Positions 27,101-35,485 of a stretch of DNA of 64,000 bases are shown here, one piece after another (position 1 is the stretch's first letter; each line of letters opens with the position of its first letter). Under the pieces are notes generated by a model. The model saw only the letters and a program-made list of their open reading frames with translations, did no database searches and was not told where the DNA came from. The DNA is from Bradyrhizobium macuxiense (lineage in GTDB: Bacteria; Pseudomonadota; Alphaproteobacteria; Rhizobiales; Xanthobacteraceae): assembly GCF_007993935.1 (NCBI RefSeq), contig NZ_VITY01000002.1, forward strand, positions 761,798-825,797, written 5' to 3'. Position numbers and translations under genes: made by a program.

Positions 27101-27737
27101 AGCCGAGGATGCCGAGGTCAAGATAGTCCTGCAGCGTCGCCGGATTGACGACCGGCATCAGCGCCGAGGCGAACACCTGCTCGCTTTGATGCGCCAGGGT
27201 CGAGGACTGGCAGCCATGATCGTCACCTGCCAGCGCAATTACGCCGCCATTCGGCGAGGTGCCGGCCGAATTGGCGTGCTTGAGTGCATCGAGCGAACGG
27301 TCGACGCCGGGGCCCTTGCCGTACCAGATGCCGAACACGCCATCGACCTTGGCGCCGGGGAACATGCCGACCTGCTGGCTGCCCCACACCGCGGTCGCCG
27401 CCAGGTCCTCGTTGAGGCCGGGAACGAAGGCGATGTCATGCTCTTTAAGGAAAGATTTCGCCCGCCACAGCGCGTGGTCGTACATGCCGAGCGGCGAGCC
27501 GCGGTATCCGGAGATGAAACCCGCGGTGTTCAGCCCGTGCGCGCGGTCGCGTTCGCGCTGCAACATGGGCAATCGGACCAGAGCCTGGGTACCGGAGAGG
27601 AAGATTCGCTTTGTGTCCAACCGGTACTTGTCGTCCAGTCCAACGTCCATCAACGCCATCAGTCTCACGCTCCCCGTAGATCCGTCGCGCCGGCCCGAAC
27701 CGGTCTCATTGTCGTGCGCATGATCATGCATCAGCAT
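24186..27737 (-). CDS. Indolepyruvate ferredoxin oxidoreductase, fused IorA-IorB
   Basis: Large 2-oxoacid:ferredoxin oxidoreductase of 1183 residues joining the alpha and beta subunits in one chain. It decarboxylates aryl pyruvates (from aromatic amino acids) to acyl-CoA with ferredoxin as acceptor. N-terminal pyrimidine-binding and TPP domains (GIGCHGMAL) are followed by Fe-S cysteines CEGCGDC and CIEGFCP, then the gamma-type domain starting LITGIGGTGVITIGALLG. The ferredoxin cysteine set is smaller than in archaeal IorA. Start uncertain: ATG 27737 or ATG 27659. Substrate range in this aerobic group is not settled. Confidence 0.88.
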   Translation of the reverse strand: MLMHDHAHDNETGSGRRDGSTGSVRLMALMDVGLDDKYRLDTKRIFLSGTQALVRLPMLQRERDRAHGLNTAGFISGYRGSPLGMYDHALWRAKSFLKEHDIAFVPGLNEDLAATAVWGSQQVGMFPGAKVDGVFGIWYGKGPGVDRSLDALKHANSAGTSPNGGVIALAGDDHGCQSSTLAHQSEQVFASALMPVVNPATLQDYLDLGILGFALSRYSGCWVGFKAISETVESSASIVSDPDRIKIIMPDDFEMPPGGLSIRWPDPPLEAERRLHGPKMEAVAAFARANRFDRIVLDSKPARLGIMATGKAYLDLSQALADLGITDAEAQDLGLRIYKVALTWPLEANGARAFAEGLQDVLVVEEKRGFIEDQLVRILYNMDASKRPSVVGKRDESGAPLLPSEGELTPTMVAAAVVARLRKLGHRSPLLEQRLAKLEAFDRPAEGTGAAKLSRTPYFCSGCPHNSSTKIPEGSRAMAGIGCHGMALSVPNRNTQTISHMGAEGVSWIGQAPFTSEQHVFQNLGDGTYTHSGLLALRAAAAAGVNITYKILYNDAVAMTGGQPAEGGFTVSQIAHQVWAEGTKKLAIVSDDPDKYPANYFPSGATIHHRRELDAVQRTLREIEGLTVLIYDQTCAAEKRRRRKRGLFPDPAKRVFINERVCEGCGDCSVASNCVSVQPLETELGRKRRIDQSNCNKDFSCIEGFCPSFVMVQDPKLRKADRTAADPKALFADLPAPPAAALSAPYNILITGIGGTGVITIGALLGMAAHVEGLACSTLDFTGLSQKNGAVMSHVRLAPASDMLTTVRIAPGNANLILGCDLVVATSVPALSRAERGVTRAVVNADLLPTASFVIDPDIDFEASSMRDALNGAVTPGDLDILDATGLATALMGDSIATNAFMLGFAFQRGAIPLSLEAILKAIELNGAAIEMNKTAFSWGRLAAHDLQRVVSAARFKSAGAAPAKKTLDEAIAFRAKFLTDYQDAAYAKRYLDDVARVRTAEAAAAPGSQDLTEAFAKGLFKLMAYKDEYEVARLYSDGEFSKALREQFEGNSGLKVLLAPPLLAQRDPVTGRLQKREFGPWIFKAFGLLAGLKGLRGTAFDIFGYTAERKMERALPVEYSAMILRHLDGKKPLDLPRLVALAKAADLVRGYGHVKEGNVARYRTECARLERAIGQPLAQAAE

Positions 27738-27815
27738 GCACTGATTTTGTTATGCATCAACAGCCCCGTTTCCATGGCCGCAGCACATATCTCGTTGTTG
27801 CGTGTGCGAGGTCTA

Positions 27816-27851
27816 GTTGCTCTGCGAGGCCTTGTTGCTCTGCGAGGCCTT
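27816..27851. repeat. Perfect 18-bp tandem duplication
   Basis: GTTGCTCTGCGAGGCCTT occurs twice head to tail (27816-27833, 27834-27851). A degenerate third copy with one extra base precedes it (27797-27815). It lies in the divergent promoter region of the oxidoreductase and MaoC-like genes. Confidence 0.9.
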
Positions 27852-27900
27852 GCCGAACCCTGGCATCTTTGAAACGGTGGCGCGCAAAGGGAGACCAAGG

Positions 27901-28854
27901 ATGATTAAAGTCGAATCCGCGTTCACGACGGAAATCGTGGAAAAGGACAATCTGCTGGTGGGTCCCTGGCGCAGCCCGAAGCAGATGCTGCAGGCCCAGA
28001 CCTACGACTCCCACGCTTCCATTCACGACGATGCAACCGCCCAGAAGCTCGGCTTCCGCGGCGGCACCATCGAGGGACCGACCCATTTCAGCCAGTTCGC
28101 GCCGCTCGGCGAGCGGATCTGGGGCCGCGCCTGGTTCGAGACCGGCTGCCTGTCCGCGCATTACCGCAATCCGGTGTTCGAAGGCGAAGAAGTACAGGCC
28201 CAGATCGAGAAGCCGAAGCCGGGTCAAACCGTGTGCGAGATCGGGATGATCAAGCGCGACGGCACCGAGATCCTGCGCGGCACCGCCTCGATCGACGGTG
28301 ACGGCAGCGAGACGGCGCTGAGCCGCCGGCTCGGCGAATTGAAGCCGCTGACCGATCCCGTGATCCTCGCCGACATCAAGGTCGGCATGAAGACGCCCCG
28401 GCAGGCGATCAAGATGGATTTCGACCAGAACATGGGCGACCTCTATCCGTTCTCGCTCGCCGACAAGCTGAAGGTGATCACCGAGCCTTCGGATGGCTAC
28501 TACGCGCAGGAGTACAATCCGTGGGGCCGCGCCATCATCCCGATGGAGATGCTGAGCGTGCTGTTCCAGTACCGCGCCCGCGAAGACCGGTTGCCGGTCC
28601 GCGGCCCCGCCGTCGGACTGTTCGCCGATCAGGAGATCCGCCTGCTGCGCGGGCCGCTATTCCCCGGCGAGACCTATTGGGTCGAGCGCGAGGTCGTGGC
28701 GCTCTCCGGCAGCAAGCGCACCGAGAGCATGTGGGTCCGCTCGACCGTGTTCGATGCCGACGACGCCGTGGTCGCGACCATGCTGCTGAACGGCGCCAGC
28801 ATGAAGGACTCCTACGCCAACTATGAGCGCGAGCACAAAGCGCTCTACGGCTGA
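27901..28854 (+). CDS. MaoC-like hot-dog domain protein
   Basis: 317 residues from ATG 27901, which has AGGGAGACC upstream; a longer opening to 27817 lies across a tandem repeat and is rejected. Two hot-dog-like halves are suggested: one around GGTIEGPTHFSQFAPLG and FEGEEVQAQIE, another around LFADQEIRLLRGPLFPGETYWV. This fits the MaoC/hydroxyacyl-thioester dehydratase group, though the catalytic Asp-His pair is not clear, so the reaction is open. First gene of a three-gene operon with a CMD-family protein and an SDR. Confidence 0.65.
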   Translation: MIKVESAFTTEIVEKDNLLVGPWRSPKQMLQAQTYDSHASIHDDATAQKLGFRGGTIEGPTHFSQFAPLGERIWGRAWFETGCLSAHYRNPVFEGEEVQAQIEKPKPGQTVCEIGMIKRDGTEILRGTASIDGDGSETALSRRLGELKPLTDPVILADIKVGMKTPRQAIKMDFDQNMGDLYPFSLADKLKVITEPSDGYYAQEYNPWGRAIIPMEMLSVLFQYRAREDRLPVRGPAVGLFADQEIRLLRGPLFPGETYWVEREVVALSGSKRTESMWVRSTVFDADDAVVATMLLNGASMKDSYANYEREHKALYG

Positions 28855-28902
28855 AGCGACAGCCGCCTCGTTCCGCAAGCCGCCAAACCAAGGACAACAA
28901 CA

Positions 28903-29457
28903 ATGGCCCGCCTGCCCTATCTCGAAGCCGATCAGGTCGCCCCCGAGTATCGCGACATGCTCAAGCGCAATACCAATCTGCACAAGCTGCTGGTGAACTC
29001 GCCGGACATGGCGCGTGCCTTCAACGGCATCGGCGGCTATATCCGCTTCAAGAGCAAGCTTGACCCGCGGCTGCGCGAGCTGGCGATCCTGCAGGTCGGC
29101 TGGCTGGAGAAATCCGAGTACGAGTTCACCCACCATGTGAAGATCGGCAAGGAGTTCGGCGTCACCGATGAGGACATCAAGGGTCTGATGGCAGAGACCG
29201 ACGACAAGCCGTCGCAGCTCGAACCCCTGGCGAAAGCGATCCTCAGGGGCGCCCGCGAGATGGTGCGCGAGCTCGCGATGTCGGAGGCGACCTTCGCCGA
29301 GATCAAGCAACATCTCTCCGACGAGCACATGACGGATCTCGTGCTGACCATCGCGTTCTACTGCGCGGTGGTGCGGGTGCTCGCCACCATGCAGATCGAC
29401 AACGAACCCACCTACAAAGAGGTACTGCAGCAGTACCCGATCCCGGGAGTGAAGTGA
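28903..29457 (+). CDS. Carboxymuconolactone decarboxylase-family protein
   Basis: 184 residues with the AhpD/CMD helical fold: RLRELAILQVGWLEKSEYEFTHH is the core helix pair, in which the CxxC of AhpD is absent but the His pair remains. That makes peroxidase activity of the AhpD kind unlikely and a decarboxylase or isomerase-like role more plausible. It starts 48 bases after the MaoC-like gene and ends one base before the SDR gene, so all three are cotranscribed. Confidence 0.85.
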   Translation: MARLPYLEADQVAPEYRDMLKRNTNLHKLLVNSPDMARAFNGIGGYIRFKSKLDPRLRELAILQVGWLEKSEYEFTHHVKIGKEFGVTDEDIKGLMAETDDKPSQLEPLAKAILRGAREMVRELAMSEATFAEIKQHLSDEHMTDLVLTIAFYCAVVRVLATMQIDNEPTYKEVLQQYPIPGVK

Positions 29458-29458
29458 C

Positions 29459-30259
29459 ATGCGCCTGCAAGATCGCGTCGCCATCGTCGTCGGCGCCGGC
29501 CAGAGCCCCGGCGAAGGCATCGGCAACGGCCGCGCCACCGCGCTGACCTTCGCCCGCGAAGGCGCCAAGGTGCTGTGTGTCGATCACAATCTGGCGTCGG
29601 CGCAGGAAACCGTCGACCTGATCGCGGCCAAGGGCGGCATTTCAGTCGCCTTCAAGGCCGACGTCACCAGGAACGCCGACATCAAGGCGATGGTGGCGGA
29701 TGCGCATGGCCGCTGGGGCAGCGTCGATATCCTGCACAACAATGTCGGCGTCAGCCTCTCCGGCGGCGATGCCGAACTGCTCGACATCACCGAGGAGGCG
29801 TTCGACCGCTGCGTGGCGATCAACCTGAAGAGCTGCATCCTCGCCGCCAAGCACGTGATCCCGATCATGCGCCGGCAGCAGCGCGGCTCGATCATCAACA
29901 TCTCGTCGATGGCCGCGATCACGACCTACCCTTACGTCGCCTACAAGGCGACCAAGTCGGCGATGATCGCCTTCACCGAACAGCTCGCCTACCAGAATGC
30001 GCAATATGGCATTCGCGCAAACGTGATCCTGCCGGGGTTGATGAACACGCCGATGGCAGTGGACACCCGCGCCCGCGAATTCAAGAAGAGCCGCGCCGAG
30101 GTCGAGGCCGAGCGCGACAGCAAGGTGCCGCTGCGTCACAAGATGGGCACCGGCTGGGATGTCGCCAATGCCGCGCTATTTCTCGCGTCCGATGAAGCGA
30201 ATTTCGTGACCGGGGTCACGTTGCCGGTCGATGGCGGCGCAAGTGTGCGGCGCGGTTAA
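29459..30259 (+). CDS. Short-chain dehydrogenase/reductase
   Basis: 266 residues, classical SDR. The dinucleotide loop is GAGQSPGEGIGNG, longer than usual, followed by the CVDHN acidic end suggesting NAD preference, NNVGVS, the catalytic Ser in INISSMAA and YVAYKATKS with Tyr-xxx-Lys, and the PVDGGASVR end. It begins one base after the previous stop codon. It probably oxidises a hydroxy intermediate produced by its operon partners. Confidence 0.9.
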   Translation: MRLQDRVAIVVGAGQSPGEGIGNGRATALTFAREGAKVLCVDHNLASAQETVDLIAAKGGISVAFKADVTRNADIKAMVADAHGRWGSVDILHNNVGVSLSGGDAELLDITEEAFDRCVAINLKSCILAAKHVIPIMRRQQRGSIINISSMAAITTYPYVAYKATKSAMIAFTEQLAYQNAQYGIRANVILPGLMNTPMAVDTRAREFKKSRAEVEAERDSKVPLRHKMGTGWDVANAALFLASDEANFVTGVTLPVDGGASVRRG

Positions 30260-30475
30260 TCGAGGCGATTAACCTGTGTGACAATTCGGGATTAATCACT
30301 GTGACGAAATCACGCGCTGTTGCGCCGCAATGATTCGAAAAAATTGAAGTATTCCAATGACACGGCGTTGTGACGGCGTGTCCACATAAATCGAAATCCT
30401 GACTCGTTGTGGTCGCACGAAATTCATCTGCGCTCTGTATCTCGCACGCCAAGAACTTCTGGAGTGCCTGGACCA

Positions 30476-30694
30476 ATGAGCGAAGAATTCGAACTCAGAC
30501 CCGATCAGTGGGATGCGCTGAAAGCGCTGCGGGCTCCCGCAGCAAACCCGTCACGGCTGAACCGGTTCGCCGTCGAAAGCCTGATCACGCTCGGTTATGT
30601 CGCAGTACGAGGCGACGCGTTTGAGCTGACGCCCGCGGGCCGCAAGGTGCTGGTCCGCGGTTCGTCACTTCTGCTGCTCGATATCGCAGCCTGA
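30476..30694 (+). CDS. Small hypothetical protein, 72 residues
   Basis: Product starts MSEEFELRPDQWDALKAL and has the look of a minimal winged helix: an alpha-helical front, SLITLGYVAVRGDAFELTPAGRKVLVRG as a recognition-helix and wing-like end. No cysteines or signal peptide. Could be a small DNA-binding protein, but that is inference from pattern only. The 216 bases before it hold no recognised gene; an imperfect CGTGTC/GACACG inverted repeat lies near 30359-30382. Confidence 0.5.
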   Translation: MSEEFELRPDQWDALKALRAPAANPSRLNRFAVESLITLGYVAVRGDAFELTPAGRKVLVRGSSLLLLDIAA

Positions 30695-30767
30695 TTCCCT
30701 TCAAACTGAAACGAACGAGAACTCCAGTTTTGATTCGATCAAAACCGTAGCTCTCGTTTCTTGTTTT

Positions 30768-30815
30768 GACGCGTTTTCTTCACGCGAACCGGTATCCACT
30801 TCGCTCGAAAACGCT
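30768..30815. repeat. Dispersed repeat, family G
   Basis: Second copy of the 48-bp element at 24133-24180; it lies 15 bases after the RND permease stop codon, again at a minus-strand 3' end. The preceding TCTTGTTTTGAC-like bases also resemble the first copy. Confidence 0.85.
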
Positions 30816-30830
30816 CTGCCACACGCGGCA

Positions 30831-33800
30831 TCATGCCGCGTGTGCTTTTCCGGGGATGGTCGCCTCGCCGTGCTGCGTCAACGGCTTCATGCCGGTGACC
30901 GTGCGCAGCAGCACATAGAACACCGGCGTCAGGAACAGGCCGAACACCGTGACGCCGATCATGCCGGAGAACACCGCGACGCCCATCGCGCGCCGCATCT
31001 CCGAGCCCGCACCGGTCGACAGCACCAGCGGCAGCACGCCCATGATGAACGCCATCGACGTCATCAGGATCGGCCGCAGCCGCAGCCGGCTCGCCTCGAT
31101 CGCGGCTCTGATCGGTGAGCGGCCGGCGAATTCGAGCTCGCGCGCGAATTCGACGATCAGGATGGCGTTCTTGGCCGACAAGCCCACCAGCACGATCAGG
31201 CCGATCTGGGTGAAGACGTTGTTGTCGCCCTTCGACAGCCAGACCCCGAACATCGCGGCCAACAGCCCCATCGGCACGATCATGATGATCGAGAGCGGCA
31301 GCGCCAGGCTCTCATAGAGCGCGGCGAGCACCAGGAACACCAGGAGGATCGCGAGCGGAAACACCCAGATCCCGGAATTGCCGGCGATGAACTCCTGATA
31401 GGTCAGGTCGGTCCATTCGAAGGCAAAGCCAGGCGGCAGCACTTCGGCCGCGATCCGCGTCGCTGCCTCCTGTGCCTGGCCGGAGGAATACCCCGGTGCG
31501 GCAGCGGCGTTGATATCAGACGACAGGAAGCCGTTGTAGCGGATCGCGCGCTCCGGCCCGGCACTCTGGCGGACCTTCAACAACGCCGACAGCGGCACCA
31601 TGTCACCGGACGACGAGCGCACCTTCAGCTGCCTGATGTCGTCGGCCCGCGCGCGGAACGGCGCGTCCGCCTGCACATAGACCGAATAGGTGCGGCCGAA
31701 TTTGTTGAAGTCGTTGACGTAGTAGGAGCCGAGATAGATCTGCAGCGTGTTGAAGACCTCCGTCACCGGCACGCCGAGCTGCAACGCCTTGGTGCGGTCG
31801 ATGTCGGCGAACAGCTGCGGCACGTTGACCTGGAAGCTCGAGAACACGCCGGCGATCTCCGGCGCCTTCTGCATCGCCGCCATGAACGCCTTGGTGGCGT
31901 CGTTCAGCGCCTCGTAGCCGAGGCCGGCGCGGTCCTCGATCTGCAGCTTGAAGCCGCCGATGGTGCCGAGGCCGTTGACCGGCGGCGGCGGGAACATGGC
32001 GATGAAGGCATCCTGGATGCCGGCATATTTCTTGTTCAGCGCCGCCGCGATCGCCGGGCCGCTCAGCGAGGGATCCTTGCGCTCGTCGAACGGCTTCAGG
32101 GTCGAGAACACGATGCCGGCGTTGGAGGAGTTGGTGAAGCCGGAGATCGACAGACCGGGGAACGCCACCGAGCTTTCGACACCGGGCTGGGTCAGCGCGA
32201 TGTCGCTCATCTTGCGGATCACTTCCTCGGTGCGATCGAGCGTCGCGCCATCAGGCAGCCGGGCAAAGCCGACCAGATACTGCTTGTCCTGGCCCGGCAC
32301 GAAGCCCGACGGCACCTGCTTGAACAGCACGCCGGTCAAGCCGATCAGCAGCACATAGAGACCGATCACCACGGCCTTGCCGTAGATCACCTTGGTGACG
32401 GTGCGGCCGTAGTTCGCGGACGACTTGGTGAAGACCTTGTTGAAGCCGCGGAAGAACCAGCCCAGCGACCTTTCCATGACCCGGGTCAGCCAGTCCTTCG
32501 GCTCGTGATGCCCCTTCAGCAGCAGCGCCGACAGTGCCGGCGACAGCGTCAGAGAGTTGATCGCCGAGATCACGGTCGAGATCGCGATCGTCAGCGCGAA
32601 CTGCTTGTAGAACTGTCCGGTGAGGCCGGAGATGAAGGCGAGCGGCACGAACACCGCGATCAGGACCAGCGCGATCGCGATGATCGGGCCGGACACTTCG
32701 CGCATCGCCTGGTTGGTGGCATCGCGCGGCGACAGGCCGGATTCGATGTTGCGCTCGACGTTCTCGACCACGACGATGGCGTCGTCGACCACGATGCCGA
32801 TCGCCAGCACCAGTCCGAACAGGCTGAGCGCGTTGATCGAGAAGCCGAACACGTGCATCACCGCGAAGGTGCCGACGATCGACACCGGGACCGCGATCAG
32901 CGGAATGATCGAGGCGCGCCAGGTCTGCAGGAACAGGATCACGACCAGCACGACCAGCGCGATCGCCTCGAGCAGGGTGTGAATGACGGCCTCGATCGAG
33001 GAGCGCACGAATTGGGTGGGATCGTAGACGATCTGGTACGATACGCCCTCGGGCATGTTCTTCTTGATCTCGGCCATCGTCGCGCGGACATGGTCGGAGA
33101 TCTCCAGCGCGTTCGAACCGGGCGCCTGGAAGATCGGGATCGCGACCGCCTGCTTGTTGTCGAGTAGCGAGCGCAGGCCGTATTCGGAGGCGCCGAGCTC
33201 GATCCGGGCGACGTCACGCAGCCGCACCACCTCGCCGGCCGAACCGGTCTTGACCACGATGTCGCCGAACTGCTCCTCGGTCGACAGCCGTCCCTCGGCG
33301 TTGACCGAGAGCTGCAGGTCGAGGCCCTTGACGCTGGGCGAGGAGCCGACCACGCCGGCGGCGGCCTCGACATTCTGCGCCTGGATCGCGCGCACCACGT
33401 CGCTCGCGGTCAGCGCATGCTCGGCGGCCTTCTGCGGATCGACCCAGACCCGCATCGAATAGTCGCCGGCGCCATAGAGCTGGACGTCGCCGACGCCGTC
33501 GATCCGCGCCAGCCGGTCCTTGACGTTGAGCACTGCGTAATTGCGCAGATACGTCATGTCGTAGCGGTTGTTGGGCGACAGCAGATGCACGACCATGGTG
33601 AGGTCGGGCGAGCTCTTCTTGGTGATGATGCCGAGCTGGCGCACCACGGCCGGCAGGCGCGGCTCGGCCTGCTGTACGCGGTTCTGCACCAGCTGGGTCG
33701 CCTTGTCGGGATCGGTGCCGAGCCGGAACGTCACCGTCAGCGTCATCGCGCCGTCGGTGGTCGCCTGGCTCGACATATAGAGCATGCCTTCGACGCCGTT

Positions 33801-34013
33801 GATCTGCTCCTCGATCGGCGTTGCCACCGTCTCGGCGATCACCTTCGGATTGGCGCCGGGATAGGTCGCGCGCACCACGACCGACGGCGGCACCACGTCG
33901 GGATATTCCGAGATCGGCATCGCCACCAGCGAGATCAGGCCGGCCAGGAAGATCAGGATCGATAGCACGCCGGCGAAGATCGGCCGGTCGATGAAGAATT
34001 TTGAGAGATTCAT
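30831..34013 (-). CDS. RND-family multidrug efflux permease
   Basis: AcrB/MexF-type HAE1 inner-membrane pump of 1060 residues, driven by proton flow. Twelve membrane spans are expected: one at residues about 10-30, then large periplasmic loops, with the RND signature GLVLAIGIVVDDAIVVVENVERN near 400 including the two conserved Asp of TM4, and GLSAKNAILIVEFA in the second half. It exports drugs, detergents or plant compounds through an adaptor and an outer-membrane channel. The outer-membrane factor is not in this window. Cotranscribed behind its adaptor (23-base gap). Confidence 0.95.
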   Translation of the reverse strand: MNLSKFFIDRPIFAGVLSILIFLAGLISLVAMPISEYPDVVPPSVVVRATYPGANPKVIAETVATPIEEQINGVEGMLYMSSQATTDGAMTLTVTFRLGTDPDKATQLVQNRVQQAEPRLPAVVRQLGIITKKSSPDLTMVVHLLSPNNRYDMTYLRNYAVLNVKDRLARIDGVGDVQLYGAGDYSMRVWVDPQKAAEHALTASDVVRAIQAQNVEAAAGVVGSSPSVKGLDLQLSVNAEGRLSTEEQFGDIVVKTGSAGEVVRLRDVARIELGASEYGLRSLLDNKQAVAIPIFQAPGSNALEISDHVRATMAEIKKNMPEGVSYQIVYDPTQFVRSSIEAVIHTLLEAIALVVLVVILFLQTWRASIIPLIAVPVSIVGTFAVMHVFGFSINALSLFGLVLAIGIVVDDAIVVVENVERNIESGLSPRDATNQAMREVSGPIIAIALVLIAVFVPLAFISGLTGQFYKQFALTIAISTVISAINSLTLSPALSALLLKGHHEPKDWLTRVMERSLGWFFRGFNKVFTKSSANYGRTVTKVIYGKAVVIGLYVLLIGLTGVLFKQVPSGFVPGQDKQYLVGFARLPDGATLDRTEEVIRKMSDIALTQPGVESSVAFPGLSISGFTNSSNAGIVFSTLKPFDERKDPSLSGPAIAAALNKKYAGIQDAFIAMFPPPPVNGLGTIGGFKLQIEDRAGLGYEALNDATKAFMAAMQKAPEIAGVFSSFQVNVPQLFADIDRTKALQLGVPVTEVFNTLQIYLGSYYVNDFNKFGRTYSVYVQADAPFRARADDIRQLKVRSSSGDMVPLSALLKVRQSAGPERAIRYNGFLSSDINAAAAPGYSSGQAQEAATRIAAEVLPPGFAFEWTDLTYQEFIAGNSGIWVFPLAILLVFLVLAALYESLALPLSIIMIVPMGLLAAMFGVWLSKGDNNVFTQIGLIVLVGLSAKNAILIVEFARELEFAGRSPIRAAIEASRLRLRPILMTSMAFIMGVLPLVLSTGAGSEMRRAMGVAVFSGMIGVTVFGLFLTPVFYVLLRTVTGMKPLTQHGEATIPGKAHAA

Positions 34014-34036
34014 GGCTCCGCCCCCGCGTGCAGCGC

Positions 34037-35281
34037 CTAGCGCTGCACGACGTGCTGGTTGGTTTCAGTGGATGCCTGCTGCATGCCGCGCGCGCCCATC
34101 TCGGCGACTTCCATCTTCAGAAGTGCGCCGGGGCGCACGCGCTGCAGGCCGTTGACGACGATGCGGTCGCCGGATTTCAGGCCGGCGGTGACGATCCGCA
34201 GGCCATCGACCGCGCCGCCGAGCGTGACGGAGCGATAGACGGCGCGGCTGTCGTCGCCGACCAGCATGACGAACTTCTTGTCCTGGTCGGTGCCGACGGC
34301 GCGCTCGTCGATCAGCACCAAGGTCTGCTGCTTGGGCTGGCCCATGCGCACGCGGGCGAACTGTCCGGGGATCAGGCGGCCGTCGTCGTTCTTGAACACG
34401 GCGCGGACGCGGATCGTGCCGCTCTGCCCGTTGACCTGGTTGTCGATCAGCTGGATGTGTCCCTTGGCGCTGAGGCCGCCCGAGGTCACCATGTCGACCG
34501 GGATCTGATCGAGATTGCCGCGCTTGCCGGAGGCATCCGCGATCGAGTTCAGCGCGCGCAGCACGACTTCCTCGTCCGCATCGAAGCTCGCATAGATCGG
34601 ATTGACCGAGACCAGCGAGGTCAGGACCGGCGACGACGTACCCGCCGCGACGAGATTACCGACGGTGACCTCGATCCGGCCGACCCGGCCGTCGACCGGT
34701 GCGCGGACCTCGGTGTAATCGAGATTGAGCTTTGCGGTTTGCAGCGCGGCTTCAGCGGCCTTGACGTTGGCGATCGCCTCGCGATTGGCATTGTCGCGCT
34801 GGTCGAAGTCGCGCTTGGTCACAATATTGTTGCCGACCAGCTGTGCGCCGCGCTCGACTTCGCTCGTGGTGAACACGACGCGGGCCTTGGCCGCCTCGAG
34901 CTGCGCCTGGGCGCGGTCGACCTCGGCCGCGTAAGGCGCGGGGTCGATCTTGAACAGGATGTCGCCGGACTTCACCAGCGCGCCCTCGGTGAAGTTGGCC
35001 GAAAGGATCGCGCCGGCCACGCGGGGCCGCAGCTGGACGCGGTCGACGGCCTCGAGCCGGCCCGAGAAGTCATCGAACAGGGTGGTCGGCCGCGGCTGGA
35101 TCACGGCGACCGTCACCGGCACCGCGGGTTCGGGCGCGGCGGCGGTCGCGGTTGCCTGCGCGGCATGGAAATGATGGCCGGTCGCGATCGAACCGGCGAC
35201 GGCCAGGGCGCCAAGGATCGCGACACCGCCGACGACGCGTCGGAACCGGCCGGAACGGGGATTTTGGGTTGACGAGGGCAT
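34037..35281 (-). CDS. RND efflux periplasmic adaptor (MFP)
   Basis: Membrane-fusion protein of about 414 residues. One N-terminal hydrophobic segment is followed by the lipoyl/hairpin region (ALVKSGDILFKIDPAPYAAEVDRAQAQLEAAKARV), beta-barrel and membrane-proximal domains of the AcrA/MexE type. It couples the permease to an outer-membrane channel. First gene of the pump operon, facing a TetR regulator across a 204-base region with inverted repeats. Confidence 0.93.
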   Translation of the reverse strand: MPSSTQNPRSGRFRRVVGGVAILGALAVAGSIATGHHFHAAQATATAAAPEPAVPVTVAVIQPRPTTLFDDFSGRLEAVDRVQLRPRVAGAILSANFTEGALVKSGDILFKIDPAPYAAEVDRAQAQLEAAKARVVFTTSEVERGAQLVGNNIVTKRDFDQRDNANREAIANVKAAEAALQTAKLNLDYTEVRAPVDGRVGRIEVTVGNLVAAGTSSPVLTSLVSVNPIYASFDADEEVVLRALNSIADASGKRGNLDQIPVDMVTSGGLSAKGHIQLIDNQVNGQSGTIRVRAVFKNDDGRLIPGQFARVRMGQPKQQTLVLIDERAVGTDQDKKFVMLVGDDSRAVYRSVTLGGAVDGLRIVTAGLKSGDRIVVNGLQRVRPGALLKMEVAEMGARGMQQASTETNQHVVQR

Positions 35282-35299
35282 TCACGCGCTCCAGATATC

Positions 35300-35356
35300 T
35301 GTAGTGTTCGCTACAAATGTGGAGCTGGACGCCGGTTCGCAAGATACTTATGTATC
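35300..35356. promoter_or_regulatory. Candidate TetR operators in the pump promoter
   Basis: Two inverted repeats: TGTAGTGTTCGCTACA at 35300-35315 (5-bp perfect arms TGTAG/CTACA with further symmetric bases) and GATAC-TTAT-GTATC at 35343-35356. Both are in the divergent region between the adaptor and the TetR gene, the expected place for self- and pump repression. Confidence 0.5.
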
Positions 35357-35485
35357 AAGCGCTACGAATTATTATCTCATTCATGGGGAAATGGGAAGTC
35401 ACGGGAAAAACATCACGTGCAACAAGAGGATAAGCCAGGGACGATCCGTCACAGAAACGGCACCCGGCTTACGGAGTAACGAGAA

